64,000 nt of DNA from Brumimicrobium aurantiacum (GCF_003402975.1 NZ_QURB01000004.1:212955-276954); one strand, 5' to 3'; counted from the stretch's first letter, positions 20,254 to 30,458 are shown. A program made the numbers and translations. The notes: generated by a model from the sequence alone, not told the origin.

Positions 20254-23200
20254 TTAGTCCATTTTGATGTTCAAACCTAGACCTCTCAATTCGTGGAGAA
20301 GTACATTGAATGATTCTGGTATTCCAGGCTTAGGAAGGTTATCACCTTTTACGATTGACTCGTATGCCTTAGCTCTACCATTCACATCATCAGATTTCAC
20401 TGTTAAGATTTCCTGTAGGATATTAGATGCACCGAATGCCTCTAATGCCCATACCTCCATCTCACCAAAACGCTGACCTCCGAATAATGCCTTACCACCA
20501 AGTGGTTGTTGCGTGATCAATGAGTATGGTCCGATTGAACGAGAGTGCATTTTGTCATCAACCATGTGAGATAATTTCAACATGTAGATAACCCCAACTG
20601 TTGCTGGTTGGTGGAAACGCTCTCCTGTTCCTCCATCGTAAAGGTAAGATTTACCAGCACGTGGAATTCCAGCTTTATCACAGTATTCTGCAACTTCTGA
20701 AGGCAATGCACCATCAAAAATTGGAGTGGCAAATTTAACGTTCAGTTTTTGTCCTGCCCAACCAAGAACAGTTTCATAAATCTGACCAAGGTTCATACGA
20801 GATGGTACACCCAATGGATTCAATACGATATCTACTGGAGTTCCGTCATCTAAGAATGGCATATCTTCTTGTCGTACAATGTTTGCAACAATACCTTTGT
20901 TACCGTGACGACCAGCCATCTTATCACCAACTTTCAACTTACGTTTCTTAGCCAAGTAAACTTTTGCTAATTTAACGATACCTGAAGGCAATTCATCTCC
21001 AACTGAGATATGGAATTTCTTACGTTTATAGTTACCCAATAAATCATTCGCCTTAATAGTGAAGTTATGGATTACTTGCTGAATCATAGAATTCGTTTCA
21101 GCATCTTCCGTCCACTTACTAGGGTTAACAATAGAATAGTCTATAATACTTAGCGCTTTTTCTGAGAATTTAGAACCTTTCTTAATGATTTCTTCTCTAA
21201 AGTTATTTGTTACACCTGAAGATTTTTTACCTTCTAGAATAACAAGTAATTTTTGAACAAGAACATTCTTCAATTCACCTAAATCTTTCTCGTAATCAGC
21301 ATCTAGATTTTCAAGAATTGGTTTATCCTGAGCTTTTGTTTTTCTATCTTTTACTGCTCTAGAGAATAACTTCTTGTTAATTACCACACCTTTCAATGAA
21401 GGTCCAGCTTTTAATGAAGCATCTTTTACATCACCAGCTTTGTCACCAAAGATGGCACGTAATAATTTCTCTTCTGGAGAAGGATCTGTTTCTCCTTTCG
21501 GAGTAATCTTACCAATTAAGATGTCACCTTCTTTCACTTCAGCACCGATTCTAATTAAACCATGCTCATCAAGATCTCTTGTTGCTTCTTCACTAACGTT
21601 AGGAATATCAGCAGTTAATTCCTCCATTCCACGTTTAGTGTCACGAACTTCAAGAGAGTATTCATCAATATGAACAGATGTAAATACATCCTCACGTACT
21701 ACACGTTCAGAGATTACAATCGCATCCTCAAAGTTATACCCTTTCCAAGGCATGAATGCTACTTTCATATTTTGACCCAAGGCTAATTCTCCTTGTTGTG
21801 TTGCATAACCTTCACATAAAACCTGACCTTCTTCTACAATGTCACCTTTCTTAACGATTGGTTTCAAGTTCATTGTTGAACCTTGGTTTGTTTTCTTGAA
21901 TTTAGTTAAACTATATGTTTTTGTATTTCCATCAAAAGAAACAATTTCTTCTTCTTTAGAAAGGTCATACTTAATCACAATTTCGCGGGCATCTACATAT
22001 TCAACGATACCATTTCCTTCGGCATTAATTAATACACGAGAATCACGAGCTACTAATCTTTCGATTCCTGTACCTACGATTGGAGATTCTGGTTTTAATA
22101 ATGGTAATGCCTGACGCTGCATGTTTGATCCCATCAAAGCACGGTTGGCATCATCATGTTCCAAGAATGGAATAGAAGATGCTGCAATCGAAGCAATCTG
22201 GTTCGCACCAACATCCATTAAGTCAATGTCTTTTGGCTCAACAACTGGGAAATCACCTTCTTCACGCGCTTTAACAACTTCGTTGGTAAACTCACCATTA
22301 TCGTTCAATGGTGCATTTGCTTGAGCTATCATTTTAGCGTCTTCCTCTTCTGCTGATAGGTATACTGGTTCTTCATCTAATTGAACCTTACCATTTACTA
22401 CCTTTCTATAAGGTGTTTCGATAAATCCAAGTTTATTTACTTTCGCAAATACACAAAGAGATGAAATCAAACCAATATTTGGTCCCTCAGGAGTTTCAAT
22501 TGTACAAAGACGTCCGTAGTGTGTATAGTGAACATCACGTACCTCAAATCCTGCACGCTCTCTAGATAAACCACCAGGTCCAAGTGCCGAGAAACGACGC
22601 TTATGTGTTACCTCTGATAATGGATTTGTTTGATCCATGAATTGAGATAACTGGTTGGTACCAAAGAATGAATTAATTACAGAAGAAAGTGTTTTTGCGT
22701 TAATCAAGTCAATTGGAGTAAAGACTTCATTGTCACGAACATTCATTCTTTCACGAATTGTACGTGCCATACGCGCTAGACCAACACCAAATTGAGAGAA
22801 TAATTGCTCACCTACAGTTCTAACACGACGATTAGAAAGGTGATCAATATCATCTACTTCAGCTTTAGAGTTAATCAATTCAATAAGATACTTAATGATC
22901 TTAATGATATCACTTTTAGTAAGTACTCTTGATTCTTCGTCATCTGATATTTTAAGTTTTTTGTTGATTCTAAAACGACCAACTTCACCTAAATCATAAC
23001 GTGTATCAGAGAAGAACAATTTATCAAATACGCTACGTGCCGTTTCAATATCTGGCGGCTCAGCGTTACGTAATTGTCTATAGATTACTTCAACTGCTTC
23101 CTTCTCAGAGTTAGCAGTATCTTTTTGTAATGTATTATATATAATAGTAAAATCAGCAGAGTTTACATCTTCTTTATGTAGAATGATGGTTTTAGTACCT

Positions 23201-24066
23201 GCTTCAATGATTTCTTCTATATTATCTTTATCAAGAACTGTATCACGATCTAAGATTACTTCGTTACGTTCGATAGATACAACTTCTCCTGTATCTTCAT
23301 CAACGAAATCTTCGATCCAAGATTTTAATACTCTTGCAGCTAGTTTACGACCAATTACCTTTTTAAGGTTTGTTTTATTGGCTTTAATCTCATCTGCTAA
23401 GTCAAAAATCTCTAAAATGTCTTTATCGCTTTCGTAACCAATAGCTCTGAACAAAGTTGTCACAGGAAGCTTTTTCTTACGATCGATATATGCATACATG
23501 ACATTATTAATGTCTGTAGCGAACTCTATCCAAGAACCTTTAAAAGGGATAATTCTTGCAGAGTATAATTTTGTACCATTTGCGTGTCTAGATTGTCCAA
23601 AGAAAACACCAGGAGAACGGTGCAATTGAGATACTATAACACGTTCAGCACCATTCACAACAAAAGACCCCTTTGGAGTCATGTAAGGAATTGTACCTAA
23701 ATAAACATCTTGAACTATCGTTTCAAAATCTTCATGTTCTGGATCTGTACAATACAGTTTTAATTTTGCCTTTAAAGGAACACTATATGTCAATCCACGT
23801 TCTATACACTCTTCTATAGAATAGCGAGGCGGATCAATGAAATAGTCCAAAAATTCAAGGACAAATTGATTTCTTGTATCAGTTATTGGAAAGTTTTCGG
23901 AAAAAACTTTGAAAAGACCTTCCTTTTCACGGTTCTCAGGAGTAGTTTCCAATTGAAAAAACTCACGGAACGATTTTAGTTGAACATCCAAAAAGTCAGG
24001 ATATTCAAAAACACTTTTGCTAGAAGCGAAATTAATTCTTGTAGCGATATTATTTGATGTTGCCAA
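20254..24066 (-). CDS. rpoB: DNA-directed RNA polymerase subunit beta, TTG start
   Basis: Catalytic subunit of RNA polymerase, 1270 residues. The rifampicin-pocket region is intact: [20 protein letters not shown] followed by [20 protein letters not shown]. The C-terminal part has [18 protein letters not shown]. The only start codon between the upstream in-frame stop (TAA at about 24082-24084) and the conserved N terminus is TTG at 24066, giving [17 protein letters not shown]; no Met occurs in the following conserved segment. A hairpin lies in the gap from rplL. Confidence 0.98.
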   Translation of the reverse strand: MATSNNIATRINFASSKSVFEYPDFLDVQLKSFREFFQLETTPENREKEGLFKVFSENFPITDTRNQFVLEFLDYFIDPPRYSIEECIERGLTYSVPLKAKLKLYCTDPEHEDFETIVQDVYLGTIPYMTPKGSFVVNGAERVIVSQLHRSPGVFFGQSRHANGTKLYSARIIPFKGSWIEFATDINNVMYAYIDRKKKLPVTTLFRAIGYESDKDILEIFDLADEIKANKTNLKKVIGRKLAARVLKSWIEDFVDEDTGEVVSIERNEVILDRDTVLDKDNIEEIIEAGTKTIILHKEDVNSADFTIIYNTLQKDTANSEKEAVEVIYRQLRNAEPPDIETARSVFDKLFFSDTRYDLGEVGRFRINKKLKISDDEESRVLTKSDIIKIIKYLIELINSKAEVDDIDHLSNRRVRTVGEQLFSQFGVGLARMARTIRERMNVRDNEVFTPIDLINAKTLSSVINSFFGTNQLSQFMDQTNPLSEVTHKRRFSALGPGGLSRERAGFEVRDVHYTHYGRLCTIETPEGPNIGLISSLCVFAKVNKLGFIETPYRKVVNGKVQLDEEPVYLSAEEEDAKMIAQANAPLNDNGEFTNEVVKAREEGDFPVVEPKDIDLMDVGANQIASIAASSIPFLEHDDANRALMGSNMQRQALPLLKPESPIVGTGIERLVARDSRVLINAEGNGIVEYVDAREIVIKYDLSKEEEIVSFDGNTKTYSLTKFKKTNQGSTMNLKPIVKKGDIVEEGQVLCEGYATQQGELALGQNMKVAFMPWKGYNFEDAIVISERVVREDVFTSVHIDEYSLEVRDTKRGMEELTADIPNVSEEATRDLDEHGLIRIGAEVKEGDILIGKITPKGETDPSPEEKLLRAIFGDKAGDVKDASLKAGPSLKGVVINKKLFSRAVKDRKTKAQDKPILENLDADYEKDLGELKNVLVQKLLVILEGKKSSGVTNNFREEIIKKGSKFSEKALSIIDYSIVNPSKWTEDAETNSMIQQVIHNFTIKANDLLGNYKRKKFHISVGDELPSGIVKLAKVYLAKKRKLKVGDKMAGRHGNKGIVANIVRQEDMPFLDDGTPVDIVLNPLGVPSRMNLGQIYETVLGWAGQKLNVKFATPIFDGALPSEVAEYCDKAGIPRAGKSYLYDGGTGERFHQPATVGVIYMLKLSHMVDDKMHSRSIGPYSLITQQPLGGKALFGGQRFGEMEVWALEAFGASNILQEILTVKSDDVNGRAKAYESIVKGDNLPKPGIPESFNVLLHELRGLGLNIKMD

Positions 24067-24125
24067 GACTACGAAATTTTGTTAGAAAAAAGAACCAGAT
24101 GCATATAATGCATAAAAACAGCACA

Positions 24126-24151
24126 AGGCATCCCGAAAATCGAGGATGCCT
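24126..24151 (-). other. Hairpin between rplL and rpoB (attenuator or processing site)
   Basis: AGGCATCC pairs with GGATGCCT over 8 bp with a CG/CG-closed A-rich loop. The outer bases extend the stem imperfectly. A five-T run follows after a short spacer on the minus strand, so it may be a leaky terminator. An attenuator between rplL and rpoB is established in Escherichia coli; function here is inference. Confidence 0.6.
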
Positions 24152-24174
24152 GTACTGTAAAATAAGTATAGTTA

Positions 24175-24546
24175 CTACTTAACTTCAACTTCAGCTCCTG
24201 CTTCTTCTAGAGAAGATTTTAAGCTATCAGCTTCGTCTTTAGCAACTCCTTCTTTAATTGGAGCTGGAGCACCGTCAACTAATGCTTTTGCTTCTTTCAA
24301 TCCAAGACCAGTTAATTCTTTAACTAATTTTACGACAGCCAATTTACTACCTCCGGCAGATTTAAGGATTACGTCAAACTCAGTTTTTTCTTCAGCAGCA
24401 TCACCAGCAGCTCCTCCACCTGCAACTGCAACAGCAGCAGCAGCTGGTTCAATTCCGTACTCATCCTTAAGGATGTTTGCTAATTCGTTAACGTCTTTTA
24501 CTGTAAGGTTAACTAATGTTTCAGCTATTTCTTTTAATTCAGCCAT
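24175..24546 (-). CDS. rplL: 50S ribosomal protein L7/L12
   Basis: Stalk protein that recruits translation factors to the ribosome. The 123 residues show an N-terminal dimerisation helix pair, an Ala/Gly-rich hinge ([19 protein letters not shown]) and the conserved C-terminal domain with [20 protein letters not shown]. It lies 43 nt after rplJ, whose product carries the L7/L12 dimers. Confidence 0.98.
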   Translation of the reverse strand: MAELKEIAETLVNLTVKDVNELANILKDEYGIEPAAAAVAVAGGGAAGDAAEEKTEFDVILKSAGGSKLAVVKLVKELTGLGLKEAKALVDGAPAPIKEGVAKDEADSLKSSLEEAGAEVEVK

Positions 24547-24589
24547 TTTATTTTGTTTAAAAAAGGTTCAATAATAATTTATAATTAAT

Positions 24590-25111
24590 CTATGCTCTTT
24601 CTTCGAGCGTTTTAAGGATTCCAGCAATCTTGCCACCTTGTCCTTTAAGTCCAGACACAACATTTTTAGCTGGGCTTTGTAACAATGTAACAATATCTCC
24701 GATAAGTTCATCCTTGCTTTTGATTTCAACTAATGTATTTAGATTTTCATCTCCTACATAAATAGTTTCTTCAACGTAAGCTGCTTTAAGGATTGGTTTA
24801 TCATGTTTTTTGCGGAAATCTTTGATGATCTTAGCAGGTGCATTACCTACTTCAGCGAACATAATTGATGTTGGTCCTGATAAAACATCTTTCAACTCTC
24901 CAAGATCTCTATCTTCAATACGTTCAATTGCTTTTGCAAATAAAGTGTTTTTAATTACTCTTAAACTCACTCCGTTCTTGAAACATTTCCCTCTTAAATC
25001 GTTGATAGCTTCAACAGTCAACTCAGAAGTATCAGCAAGGTAAAAAATACCTGCATCTTTAAGTTCTGCTGTTAAATCATCAATGTACTGCGCTTTTTCT
25101 TCTCTATTCAT
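24590..25111 (-). CDS. rplJ: 50S ribosomal protein L10
   Basis: Base of the ribosomal stalk, 173 residues. N-terminal globular part with MNREEKAQYIDDLTAEL, the central LSGPTSIMFA and a C-terminal helix (VVSGLKGQGGKIAGILKTL) that binds L7/L12. Only 11 nt separate it from rplA, so there is no long leader of the kind that regulates L10 synthesis in Escherichia coli. Confidence 0.97.
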   Translation of the reverse strand: MNREEKAQYIDDLTAELKDAGIFYLADTSELTVEAINDLRGKCFKNGVSLRVIKNTLFAKAIERIEDRDLGELKDVLSGPTSIMFAEVGNAPAKIIKDFRKKHDKPILKAAYVEETIYVGDENLNTLVEIKSKDELIGDIVTLLQSPAKNVVSGLKGQGGKIAGILKTLEERA

Positions 25112-25122
25112 ATTTAAAAATT

Positions 25123-25818
25123 TTAAGCGACAACAGATTTAGCGTCAATTTGGATACCTGGGCTCATAGTTGAACTCATGTATATACTTTTGATATATGT
25201 TCCTTTCGCTGCAGATGGTTTCATTTTAATCAAAGTGCTTAACAATTCAGTTGCATTATCTTTAATTTTGCTTCCTTCAAAAGAAGATTTTGCAATATTA
25301 GAGTGTACAATACCGAATTTATCAACACGGAAATCAATTTTACCAGCTTTAACTTCTTGAACTGCTTTCGCTACATCCATTGTTACAGTACCAGTTTTAG
25401 GGTTTGGCATTAAACCTCTAGGTCCTAAAATACGACCTAAGGCACCTACTTTCCCCATTACAGATGGCATAGTGATAATCACATCGATATCAGTCCATCC
25501 TCCTTTTATTTTCTCAATATACTCGTCTAATCCAGCATAATCAGCTCCTGCTGCAGTTGCCTCATCAACTTTATCAGGAGTACAAAGTACTAATACTTTT
25601 ACATCCTTTCCAGTTCCATGTGGTAAAGCAACGGTACCTCTTACCATTTGATTAGCTTTTCTAGGGTCAACACCTAGTCGTACACTGATATCAACAGAAG
25701 CATCAAAATTTGTATTCGTGATTTCCTTTACTAAATCACATGCTTCAGTCAACGAGTATGCTTTATCAAAGTCTACCTTTGAAAGCGCTTCTTTTCTTTT
25801 CTTAGAAATACGTCCCAT
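25123..25818 (-). CDS. rplA: 50S ribosomal protein L1
   Basis: Binds 23S rRNA at the E-site stalk, 231 residues, family length. Seen: [20 protein letters not shown] near the N terminus, the signature [18 protein letters not shown] in the middle and a C-terminal [18 protein letters not shown]. 12 nt downstream of rplK. Confidence 0.98.
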   Translation of the reverse strand: MGRISKKRKEALSKVDFDKAYSLTEACDLVKEITNTNFDASVDISVRLGVDPRKANQMVRGTVALPHGTGKDVKVLVLCTPDKVDEATAAGADYAGLDEYIEKIKGGWTDIDVIITMPSVMGKVGALGRILGPRGLMPNPKTGTVTMDVAKAVQEVKAGKIDFRVDKFGIVHSNIAKSSFEGSKIKDNATELLSTLIKMKPSAAKGTYIKSIYMSSTMSPGIQIDAKSVVA

Positions 25819-25830
25819 GATTAATGTTTT

Positions 25831-26271
25831 TTAGTTTGAAGGAAATTCTCCTTTTACAGTGATTCCCATACTTCTTGCTGTCCCAGCAACCATTTTCATT
25901 CCTGATTCAACTGTAAAACAGTTTAAGTCAGTTAATTTATCTTCAGCAATTGCTCTTACTTGATCCCAAGATACACTAGCCACTTTAATACGGTTAGGTT
26001 CTGATGATCCTTTCTTAAGCTTAGCTGCTTCTAATAATTGAACTGCTGCTGGAGGAGTTTTAATGATAAAGTCGAACGACTTATCACTATAAACAGTGAT
26101 TACAACTGGTAATACTTTTCCACCTCTATCTTGAGTTCTTGAGTTAAACTGCTTACAGAACTCCATAATGTTGACACCTTTAGCACCAAGTGCTGGACCA
26201 ACGGGCGGAGAAGGATTTGCTGCACCACCTTTGATCTGTAATTTGATCAAACCTGCTACTTCTTTAGCCAT
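25831..26271 (-). CDS. rplK: 50S ribosomal protein L11
   Basis: Part of the GTPase-associated centre, 146 residues. The N-terminal proline-rich [20 protein letters not shown] is intact, as is the C-terminal rRNA-binding domain ending in [15 protein letters not shown]. It follows nusG after an 85-nt gap. Confidence 0.98.
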   Translation of the reverse strand: MAKEVAGLIKLQIKGGAANPSPPVGPALGAKGVNIMEFCKQFNSRTQDRGGKVLPVVITVYSDKSFDFIIKTPPAAVQLLEAAKLKKGSSEPNRIKVASVSWDQVRAIAEDKLTDLNCFTVESGMKMVAGTARSMGITVKGEFPSN

Positions 26272-26356
26272 TTATATATAATTTGTGTAGTACAATCGTG
26301 ATTCAATCGATGGGAAGCTTTAATCATCATCATCACTCCTACGGGTTAAAAACTTA

Positions 26357-26908
26357 TTAACTTTCTTTATCTACTTGCATATAGCTTAATTCGACCAAGT
26401 TTTTACGACCGAATATTTTCACCATTACTTTCAATTTCTTTTTCTCTTCGTTGATTTCCTCTATGGTACCGTTGAAATTATTAAATGGTCCATCAACTAC
26501 TTTGACAGACTCACCAATAACGTAAGGGATTTTCATTTCCTCTTCGTTTTCAGTCATTTCATCGACTTTACCAAGGATTCTATTCACTTCGGCCTTTCTC
26601 ATTGGTAATGGATCTCCGTGCTTCTCTGCACCAAGGAATCCAATTACATTAGGCACTCCTTTAATTACGTGAGGAACCTCACCAACTAAAGCAACTTCAA
26701 CTAGTACGTATCCAGGCAAGAATGTTTTCTCTTTAGAAATTTTCTTACCATTTCTAATTTGAAAAACTTTTTCAGTTGGAATAAGTATTTGACCAAAATA
26801 GTCGTCTAATTTTTGACGACTAATTTCCATCTCTAGATATTCCTTAACCATAGTTTCTTTACCGCTAATAGCTCGAACTACGTACCATCTTTTTTTAACT
26901 TCTTCCAC
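26357..26908 (-). CDS. nusG: Transcription termination/antitermination protein NusG, GTG start
   Basis: Elongation factor that binds RNA polymerase and couples it to ribosomes or Rho. The 183 residues show the NGN domain (RWYVVRAISGKETMVKEYL, FLPGYVLVEV) and a C-terminal KOW motif (ESVKVVDGPFNNFNGTIEEI). The start is GTG at 26908. It is 33 nt downstream of secE in the conserved secE-nusG-rplK order. Confidence 0.97.
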   Translation of the reverse strand: MEEVKKRWYVVRAISGKETMVKEYLEMEISRQKLDDYFGQILIPTEKVFQIRNGKKISKEKTFLPGYVLVEVALVGEVPHVIKGVPNVIGFLGAEKHGDPLPMRKAEVNRILGKVDEMTENEEEMKIPYVIGESVKVVDGPFNNFNGTIEEINEEKKKLKVMVKIFGRKNLVELSYMQVDKES

Positions 26909-26941
26909 AGTAATCCTGTTAAAATTTATCAGTATTCTTAA

Positions 26942-27154
26942 TTATGGATAAATCAATCCAAGAATTCCTTTCCAGAAATATGTCGATGGATTTATTCCGA
27001 AGATAAAATCCATTACAAATATAAGTAAGGAAAATATAACAGAACCTATAACTACAATAATAGTATTGTTCTGTAATTCTGTCCATGTCGGCCAGCTCAC
27101 TTTGTGAACCAGCTCATGGTATGTGTCCTGAAGATATTCTACAATATTTGCCAA
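26942..27154 (-). CDS. secE: Preprotein translocase subunit SecE, TTG start just after tRNA-Trp
   Basis: Single-helix subunit of the SecYEG translocon in the inner membrane. The 70-residue product has the amphipathic segment and the conserved VSWPTWTELQ before one membrane helix (TIIVVIGSVIFSLLIFVMDF, about 31-50). The frame stays open through the tRNA-Trp gene, but those upstream codons are a tRNA read as protein. The only plausible start after the tRNA is TTG at 27154 (then ANIVEYLQDTYHELVHK), 14 nt past the tRNA 3' end, preceded by a purine-rich stretch. Confidence 0.9.
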   Translation of the reverse strand: MANIVEYLQDTYHELVHKVSWPTWTELQNNTIIVVIGSVIFSLLIFVMDFIFGINPSTYFWKGILGLIYP

Positions 27155-27168
27155 TTTCTTTCTTTTTG

Positions 27169-27241
27169 CACGGGCGGTAGGATTCGAACCCACGACCAAT
27201 GGTTTTGGAGACCAGTACTCTACCAACTGAGCTACACCCGT
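27169..27241 (-). tRNA. tRNA-Trp (CCA anticodon)
   Basis: Cloverleaf of 73 nt with acceptor arms ACGGGTG and CGCCCGT, D-arm AGCTCAGTTGGTAGAGT, anticodon loop CTCCAAA (anticodon CCA) and T-loop GGTTCGAATCC. Discriminator G; the 3' CCA is not encoded. It lies between tuf and secE, the common bacterial position. Confidence 0.97.
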
Positions 27242-27298
27242 AGTTGAAAAAGGGGAGTCTGAAAATACATCCTCCCCTCTTTCTAATATATTCAATGC

Positions 27299-28486
27299 TT
27301 AATCTAAGATCTCAGTTACCTGACCAGCACCTACAGTTCTACCACCCTCACGGATAGCGAAACGAAGTCCTTTGTCCATTGCAATTGGAACGATTAAGTC
27401 TACAGTGATTGTTACGTTATCACCAGGCATAACCATGTCACGACCTTCTTCTAGGTGAATCTCACCAGTTACATCCGTTGTACGGAAGTAGAATTGTGGA
27501 CGGTAACGGTTATGGAATGGAGTGTGACGTCCACCTTCATCTTTCTTCAAAACATAAATCTCAGCTTTGAACTTAGCGTGTGGTGTTGTAGAACCTGGTT
27601 TACAAATAACCATTCCACGACGAATAACTGACTTGTCAATACCTCTTAAAAGAAGACCAACGTTATCACCAGCTTCACCACTATCCAATATCTTACGGAA
27701 CATCTCAACACCTGTTACAACAGATTTAAGTTTTTCATCTCCCATACCTAAGATATCAACCTCTTCACCAGAGTTAATAACTCCTGTTTCGATACGTCCT
27801 GTAGCTACTGTTCCACGACCTGTAATTGAGAATACATCCTCAACTGGCATCAAGAATGGCTTATCTACTTCACGAGGAGGTAATTCAATCCATGAATCAA
27901 CAGCATCCATCAAGTCCAATACGATTTGACTCCACTTCTCATCTCCATTAAGACCTCCAAGTGCAGAACCTTGAATTACAGGAGAGTTATCACCATCATA
28001 ATCATAGAATGATAGAAGCTCTCTGATCTCTAATTCAACTAACTCTAACAATTCTTCATCATCAACCAAATCAACTTTGTTCATGAATACAACAATTCTA
28101 GGAATACCAACCTGGCGTCCTAAAAGAATGTGCTCACGAGTTTGTGGCATTGGTCCATCAGTAGCTGCAACAACTAAAATTGCACCATCCATTTGGGCAG
28201 CACCAGTTACCATGTTCTTTACATAGTCGGCGTGACCTGGACAATCCACGTGTGCATAGTGACGATTCTCAGTTTCATACTCAATATGAGCTGTGTTAAT
28301 TGTAATACCACGTTCTTTCTCCTCAGGAGCGTTGTCGATTGTATCGAAATCACGCGCTTCAGCAAAACCTTTAGCTGACAAAACCGCAGCAATAGCAGCA
28401 GTTAATGTTGTCTTTCCGTGATCGACGTGACCGATTGTTCCAATGTTTAAGTGTGGTTTGGAACGAGTAAATGTTTCCTTAGCCAT
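27299..28486 (-). CDS. tuf: Elongation factor Tu
   Basis: GTPase that delivers aminoacyl-tRNA to the ribosome, 395 residues. P-loop GHVDHGKT at 19-26, switch [14 protein letters not shown], guanine-specificity NKVD near residue 137, and domain III ending [13 protein letters not shown]. It lies directly after the four-tRNA cluster and before tRNA-Trp. Conservation is very high along the full length. Confidence 0.99.
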   Translation of the reverse strand: MAKETFTRSKPHLNIGTIGHVDHGKTTLTAAIAAVLSAKGFAEARDFDTIDNAPEEKERGITINTAHIEYETENRHYAHVDCPGHADYVKNMVTGAAQMDGAILVVAATDGPMPQTREHILLGRQVGIPRIVVFMNKVDLVDDEELLELVELEIRELLSFYDYDGDNSPVIQGSALGGLNGDEKWSQIVLDLMDAVDSWIELPPREVDKPFLMPVEDVFSITGRGTVATGRIETGVINSGEEVDILGMGDEKLKSVVTGVEMFRKILDSGEAGDNVGLLLRGIDKSVIRRGMVICKPGSTTPHAKFKAEIYVLKKDEGGRHTPFHNRYRPQFYFRTTDVTGEIHLEEGRDMVMPGDNVTITVDLIVPIAMDKGLRFAIREGGRTVGAGQVTEILD

Positions 28487-28582
28487 TTTTTATTTGTTAC
28501 TTGTTAATATACTATTTAATAACCTTCTTGTACATACTAGAAAATTCACCCATTAAAATGAGTGACTCCTCTATTTATTTCG

Positions 28583-28654
28583 AGCCAATGACGAGAATTG
28601 AACTCGTGACCTCTTCCTTACCAAGGAAGCACTCTACCCCTGAGCTACACCGGC
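28583..28654 (-). tRNA. tRNA-Thr (GGT anticodon)
   Basis: 72-nt cloverleaf with acceptor arms GCCGGTG and CATTGGC, which include two G-U pairs, anticodon stem CTTCC/GGAAG around the loop TTGGTAA, and T-loop AGTTCAATTCT. No encoded CCA. Last tRNA before tuf. Confidence 0.96.
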
Positions 28655-28678
28655 GCGAGCCAATAAAAGATTATTTTG

Positions 28679-28751
28679 AGCGGGAGACGAGACTCGAACT
28701 CGCGACCCTCAGCTTGGAAGGCTGACGCTCTACCAACTGAGCTACTCCCGC
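28679..28751 (-). tRNA. tRNA-Gly (TCC anticodon)
   Basis: 73-nt cloverleaf with acceptor arms GCGGGAG and CTCCCGC, D-arm AGCTCAGTTGGTAGAGC, anticodon loop CTTCCAA and T-loop AGTTCGAGTCT. No encoded CCA. Confidence 0.97.
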
Positions 28752-28778
28752 TTAAATTTTATAAAAGCTACTTTCTAG

Positions 28779-28860
28779 TGGGGGGAGAAGGATTCGAACC
28801 TTCGAAGGCTAAGCCAGCAGATTTACAGTCTGCCCTCGTTGACCGCTTGAGTATCCCCCC
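28779..28860 (-). tRNA. tRNA-Tyr (GTA anticodon)
   Basis: 82 nt with the long variable arm expected of class II tRNA-Tyr, acceptor arms GGGGGGA and TCCCCCC, anticodon loop CTGTAAA and T-loop GGTTCGAATCC. Confidence 0.97.
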
Positions 28861-28874
28861 AACAAAAGTATATG

Positions 28875-28948
28875 AGCCGATGAAGGGACTCGAACCCCCG
28901 ACCTGCTGATTACAAATCAGCTGCTCTAGCCAGCTGAGCTACATCGGC
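28875..28948 (-). tRNA. tRNA-Thr (TGT anticodon)
   Basis: 74-nt cloverleaf with acceptor arms GCCGATG and CATCGGC, D-arm AGCTCAGCTGGCTAGAGC, anticodon loop TTTGTAA and T-loop GGTTCGAGTCC. First gene of the tRNA-tuf-secE transcription unit; its order Thr-Tyr-Gly-Thr-tuf matches Escherichia coli. Confidence 0.97.
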
Positions 28949-29284
28949 ACTTTTAATTGGTAATTAATAATCTTTTAAAGAACTCCCTCACTTGTTTTTC
29001 TCAATCCGTTCGGGGTTGCAAATGTAAGCAATTATTAAACAACTGCAAGGGCTTTTTGAAAAAAAGTTTGATTTTTTTTTCTTTTTTTTCTCACCACCTT
29101 CCAAAAACGATATTTAACCTCTTGTTTTACAGCGAGAAAAGCAAGAAAATAATTTTCTAAAAAAAATTCAGTTTTTTTCATCTTTTTTTCAATCTGAACT
29201 GAAAATCGTGATAAAAGCTGTTCTATCACAATCACAAAAAAGCTACTTCAAGTATAAAATCAACACCTTTTAATATCAAAATTT
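28949..29284. other. 336-bp gap between xerC and the tRNA-tuf operon
   Basis: Very AT-rich with several runs of seven or more T on both strands. It holds the strong promoter of the tRNA operon (29019-29048) and a weak GTGATA/TATCAC hairpin at 29208-29229 that may end xerC transcription. A 66-codon minus-strand frame at 29035-29235 is Lys/Phe-rich, matches no family I know, and overlaps the promoter. I see no gene here. Confidence 0.6.
29019..29048 (-). promoter_or_regulatory. Bacteroidota-type promoter of the tRNA-tuf-secE operon
   Basis: TTG, exactly 19 nt, then TACATTTG, a full match to the established TTG-N19-TAnnTTTG consensus of Bacteroidota housekeeping promoters, about 70 nt upstream of the first tRNA. 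Confidence 0.85.
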
Positions 29285-30160
29285 CTATTTTTTCTCCCCA
29301 CGTGGATGTGATTGCTTGTAAATTTTTGAAATTTGATCAAAAGAATTATGGGTGTAAACCTGAGTTGCACTTAAACTCGCATGTCCTAACACCTCTTTTA
29401 AGGTCTCCAACCCTGCTCCATTATTCAACATGTGAGTTGCAAATGTATGCCTTAGAATATGAGGACTTCTTTTTGACAAGTTCGTCAACAGGGATAAATA
29501 GTAATTTACTTTTCTGTAAACAAACTTAGGATACAGCTTTTTCCCCTTATCAGTTATAAAGACATATTCAATCCCCGCTTCTTTATACACCTCATGATCT
29601 AAATAAGCACTTATTTGCTGGAACAACTCAACAGTTAAAGGAATAAAACGCTCCTTATTTCTTTTTCCTAAAACTTTAATCTTATCCTGATCAATATCGG
29701 AACGCTTTAAATTGATTAACTCTGACAATCGAATACCGGTTTGATACAATACCTCTATCATTAATCGATCTCGAAACCCAGAAAAACCATCAGGAAAAAG
29801 TTGTTTCAACTCAGAATCATCAATCTCCTCCTCCTTCACAAATTCAGGTAACCTTTTTTCAAGTTTTGGTCCTTTGATTTTCAACATTGGATCCAAATCA
29901 ACAAAACCTAAACCAAGCGCCCACTTAAAAAAAGTCCTTAAGGAGGATAACTTCCTATTCACAGTTCGATTAGAATAACCTAAATTAATTAATTCAACGA
30001 TCCAAGATCTAACATTTTGATATGATACCTCCTTTAAGTCTGTATTATTTTCGATAGCAGAAAAGGATAAAAAGGATTCAATATCGTTTTTATAAGCAGT
30101 GCAAGTATGACTTGACACTCTTTTCTCTTTACTAATGTAAACTAAAAATTCTTCTACCAT
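29285..30160 (-). CDS. xerC: Tyrosine recombinase XerC/XerD type
   Basis: Site-specific recombinase of the kind that resolves chromosome dimers at dif. The 291-residue product has an N-terminal SAM-like core-binding domain (TCTAYKNDIESFLSF) and a catalytic domain with Arg144 (TGIRLSEL), the HILRH box at about 234-238, His260 (LGHASLSAT) and the nucleophile Tyr269 (QVYTH). All key residues are present. The start is placed at ATG 30160 (MVEEFLVY); a TTG at 30169 would add three residues but lies within the T run of the rpsU terminator. The XerC versus XerD choice is a guess from its place beside rpsU. Confidence 0.9.
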   Translation of the reverse strand: MVEEFLVYISKEKRVSSHTCTAYKNDIESFLSFSAIENNTDLKEVSYQNVRSWIVELINLGYSNRTVNRKLSSLRTFFKWALGLGFVDLDPMLKIKGPKLEKRLPEFVKEEEIDDSELKQLFPDGFSGFRDRLMIEVLYQTGIRLSELINLKRSDIDQDKIKVLGKRNKERFIPLTVELFQQISAYLDHEVYKEAGIEYVFITDKGKKLYPKFVYRKVNYYLSLLTNLSKRSPHILRHTFATHMLNNGAGLETLKEVLGHASLSATQVYTHNSFDQISKIYKQSHPRGEKK

Positions 30161-30165
30161 ATAAA

Positions 30166-30198
30166 ACAAAAAAAAGGAGCCTATATATTATAGACTCC
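30166..30198 (-). terminator. Intrinsic terminator after rpsU
   Basis: GGAG/CTCC and CTATA/TATAG arms form a 10-position stem with one mismatch and a 3-nt loop, followed on the minus strand by a run of eight T just before the xerC start. It would separate rpsU from xerC expression, at least in part. Confidence 0.85.
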
Positions 30199-30223
30199 TT
30201 AACGTATTCTTTCAAAGAATATT

Positions 30224-30415
30224 TTATATCTCTTTAGACTGCAATCTTTGTTTGTAAGCAGCCTTAATTCTTGTTTGGCGTTCTCTTACAGAAGGCTTAA
30301 TGAACTCCTTACGTCTACGGATTTCGCGCATACGTCCAGTTTTTTCAAACTTTTTCTTATATTTTTTGAGAGCTCTCTCTATGTTCTCTCCTTCTTTTAC
30401 AGGTACTACTAACAT
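30224..30415 (-). CDS. rpsU: 30S ribosomal protein S21
   Basis: Small basic protein near the anti-Shine-Dalgarno end of 16S rRNA, 63 residues. MLVVPVKEGENIERALKKYK at the N terminus and the basic RREIRRRKEFIKP-like middle (seen as REIRRRKEFIKPS) are diagnostic. It has its own consensus promoter upstream and its own terminator downstream, so it is a single-gene unit. Confidence 0.97.
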   Translation of the reverse strand: MLVVPVKEGENIERALKKYKKKFEKTGRMREIRRRKEFIKPSVRERQTRIKAAYKQRLQSKEI

Positions 30416-30458
30416 ATTATATATTTAAATTCGTTATCTTATTCTACAAATAGGTCTG

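Noticed and set aside
27155..27295. N-terminal extension of secE to a start at 27295
   Set aside because: The extra 47 codons are the tRNA-Trp gene read as protein; no SecE has this segment.
28501..28909. Plus-strand frames of 74-77 codons between tuf and 28909
   Set aside because: They are antisense readings of tRNA genes; residues such as GEGFEPSKAKPADLQSALVD are typical tRNA artefacts.
29035..29235. 66-codon minus-strand frame between xerC and the tRNAs, considered as a remnant of hpf
   Set aside because: Lys/Phe-rich from T runs, no resemblance to the hibernation factor, and overlaps the tRNA operon promoter.
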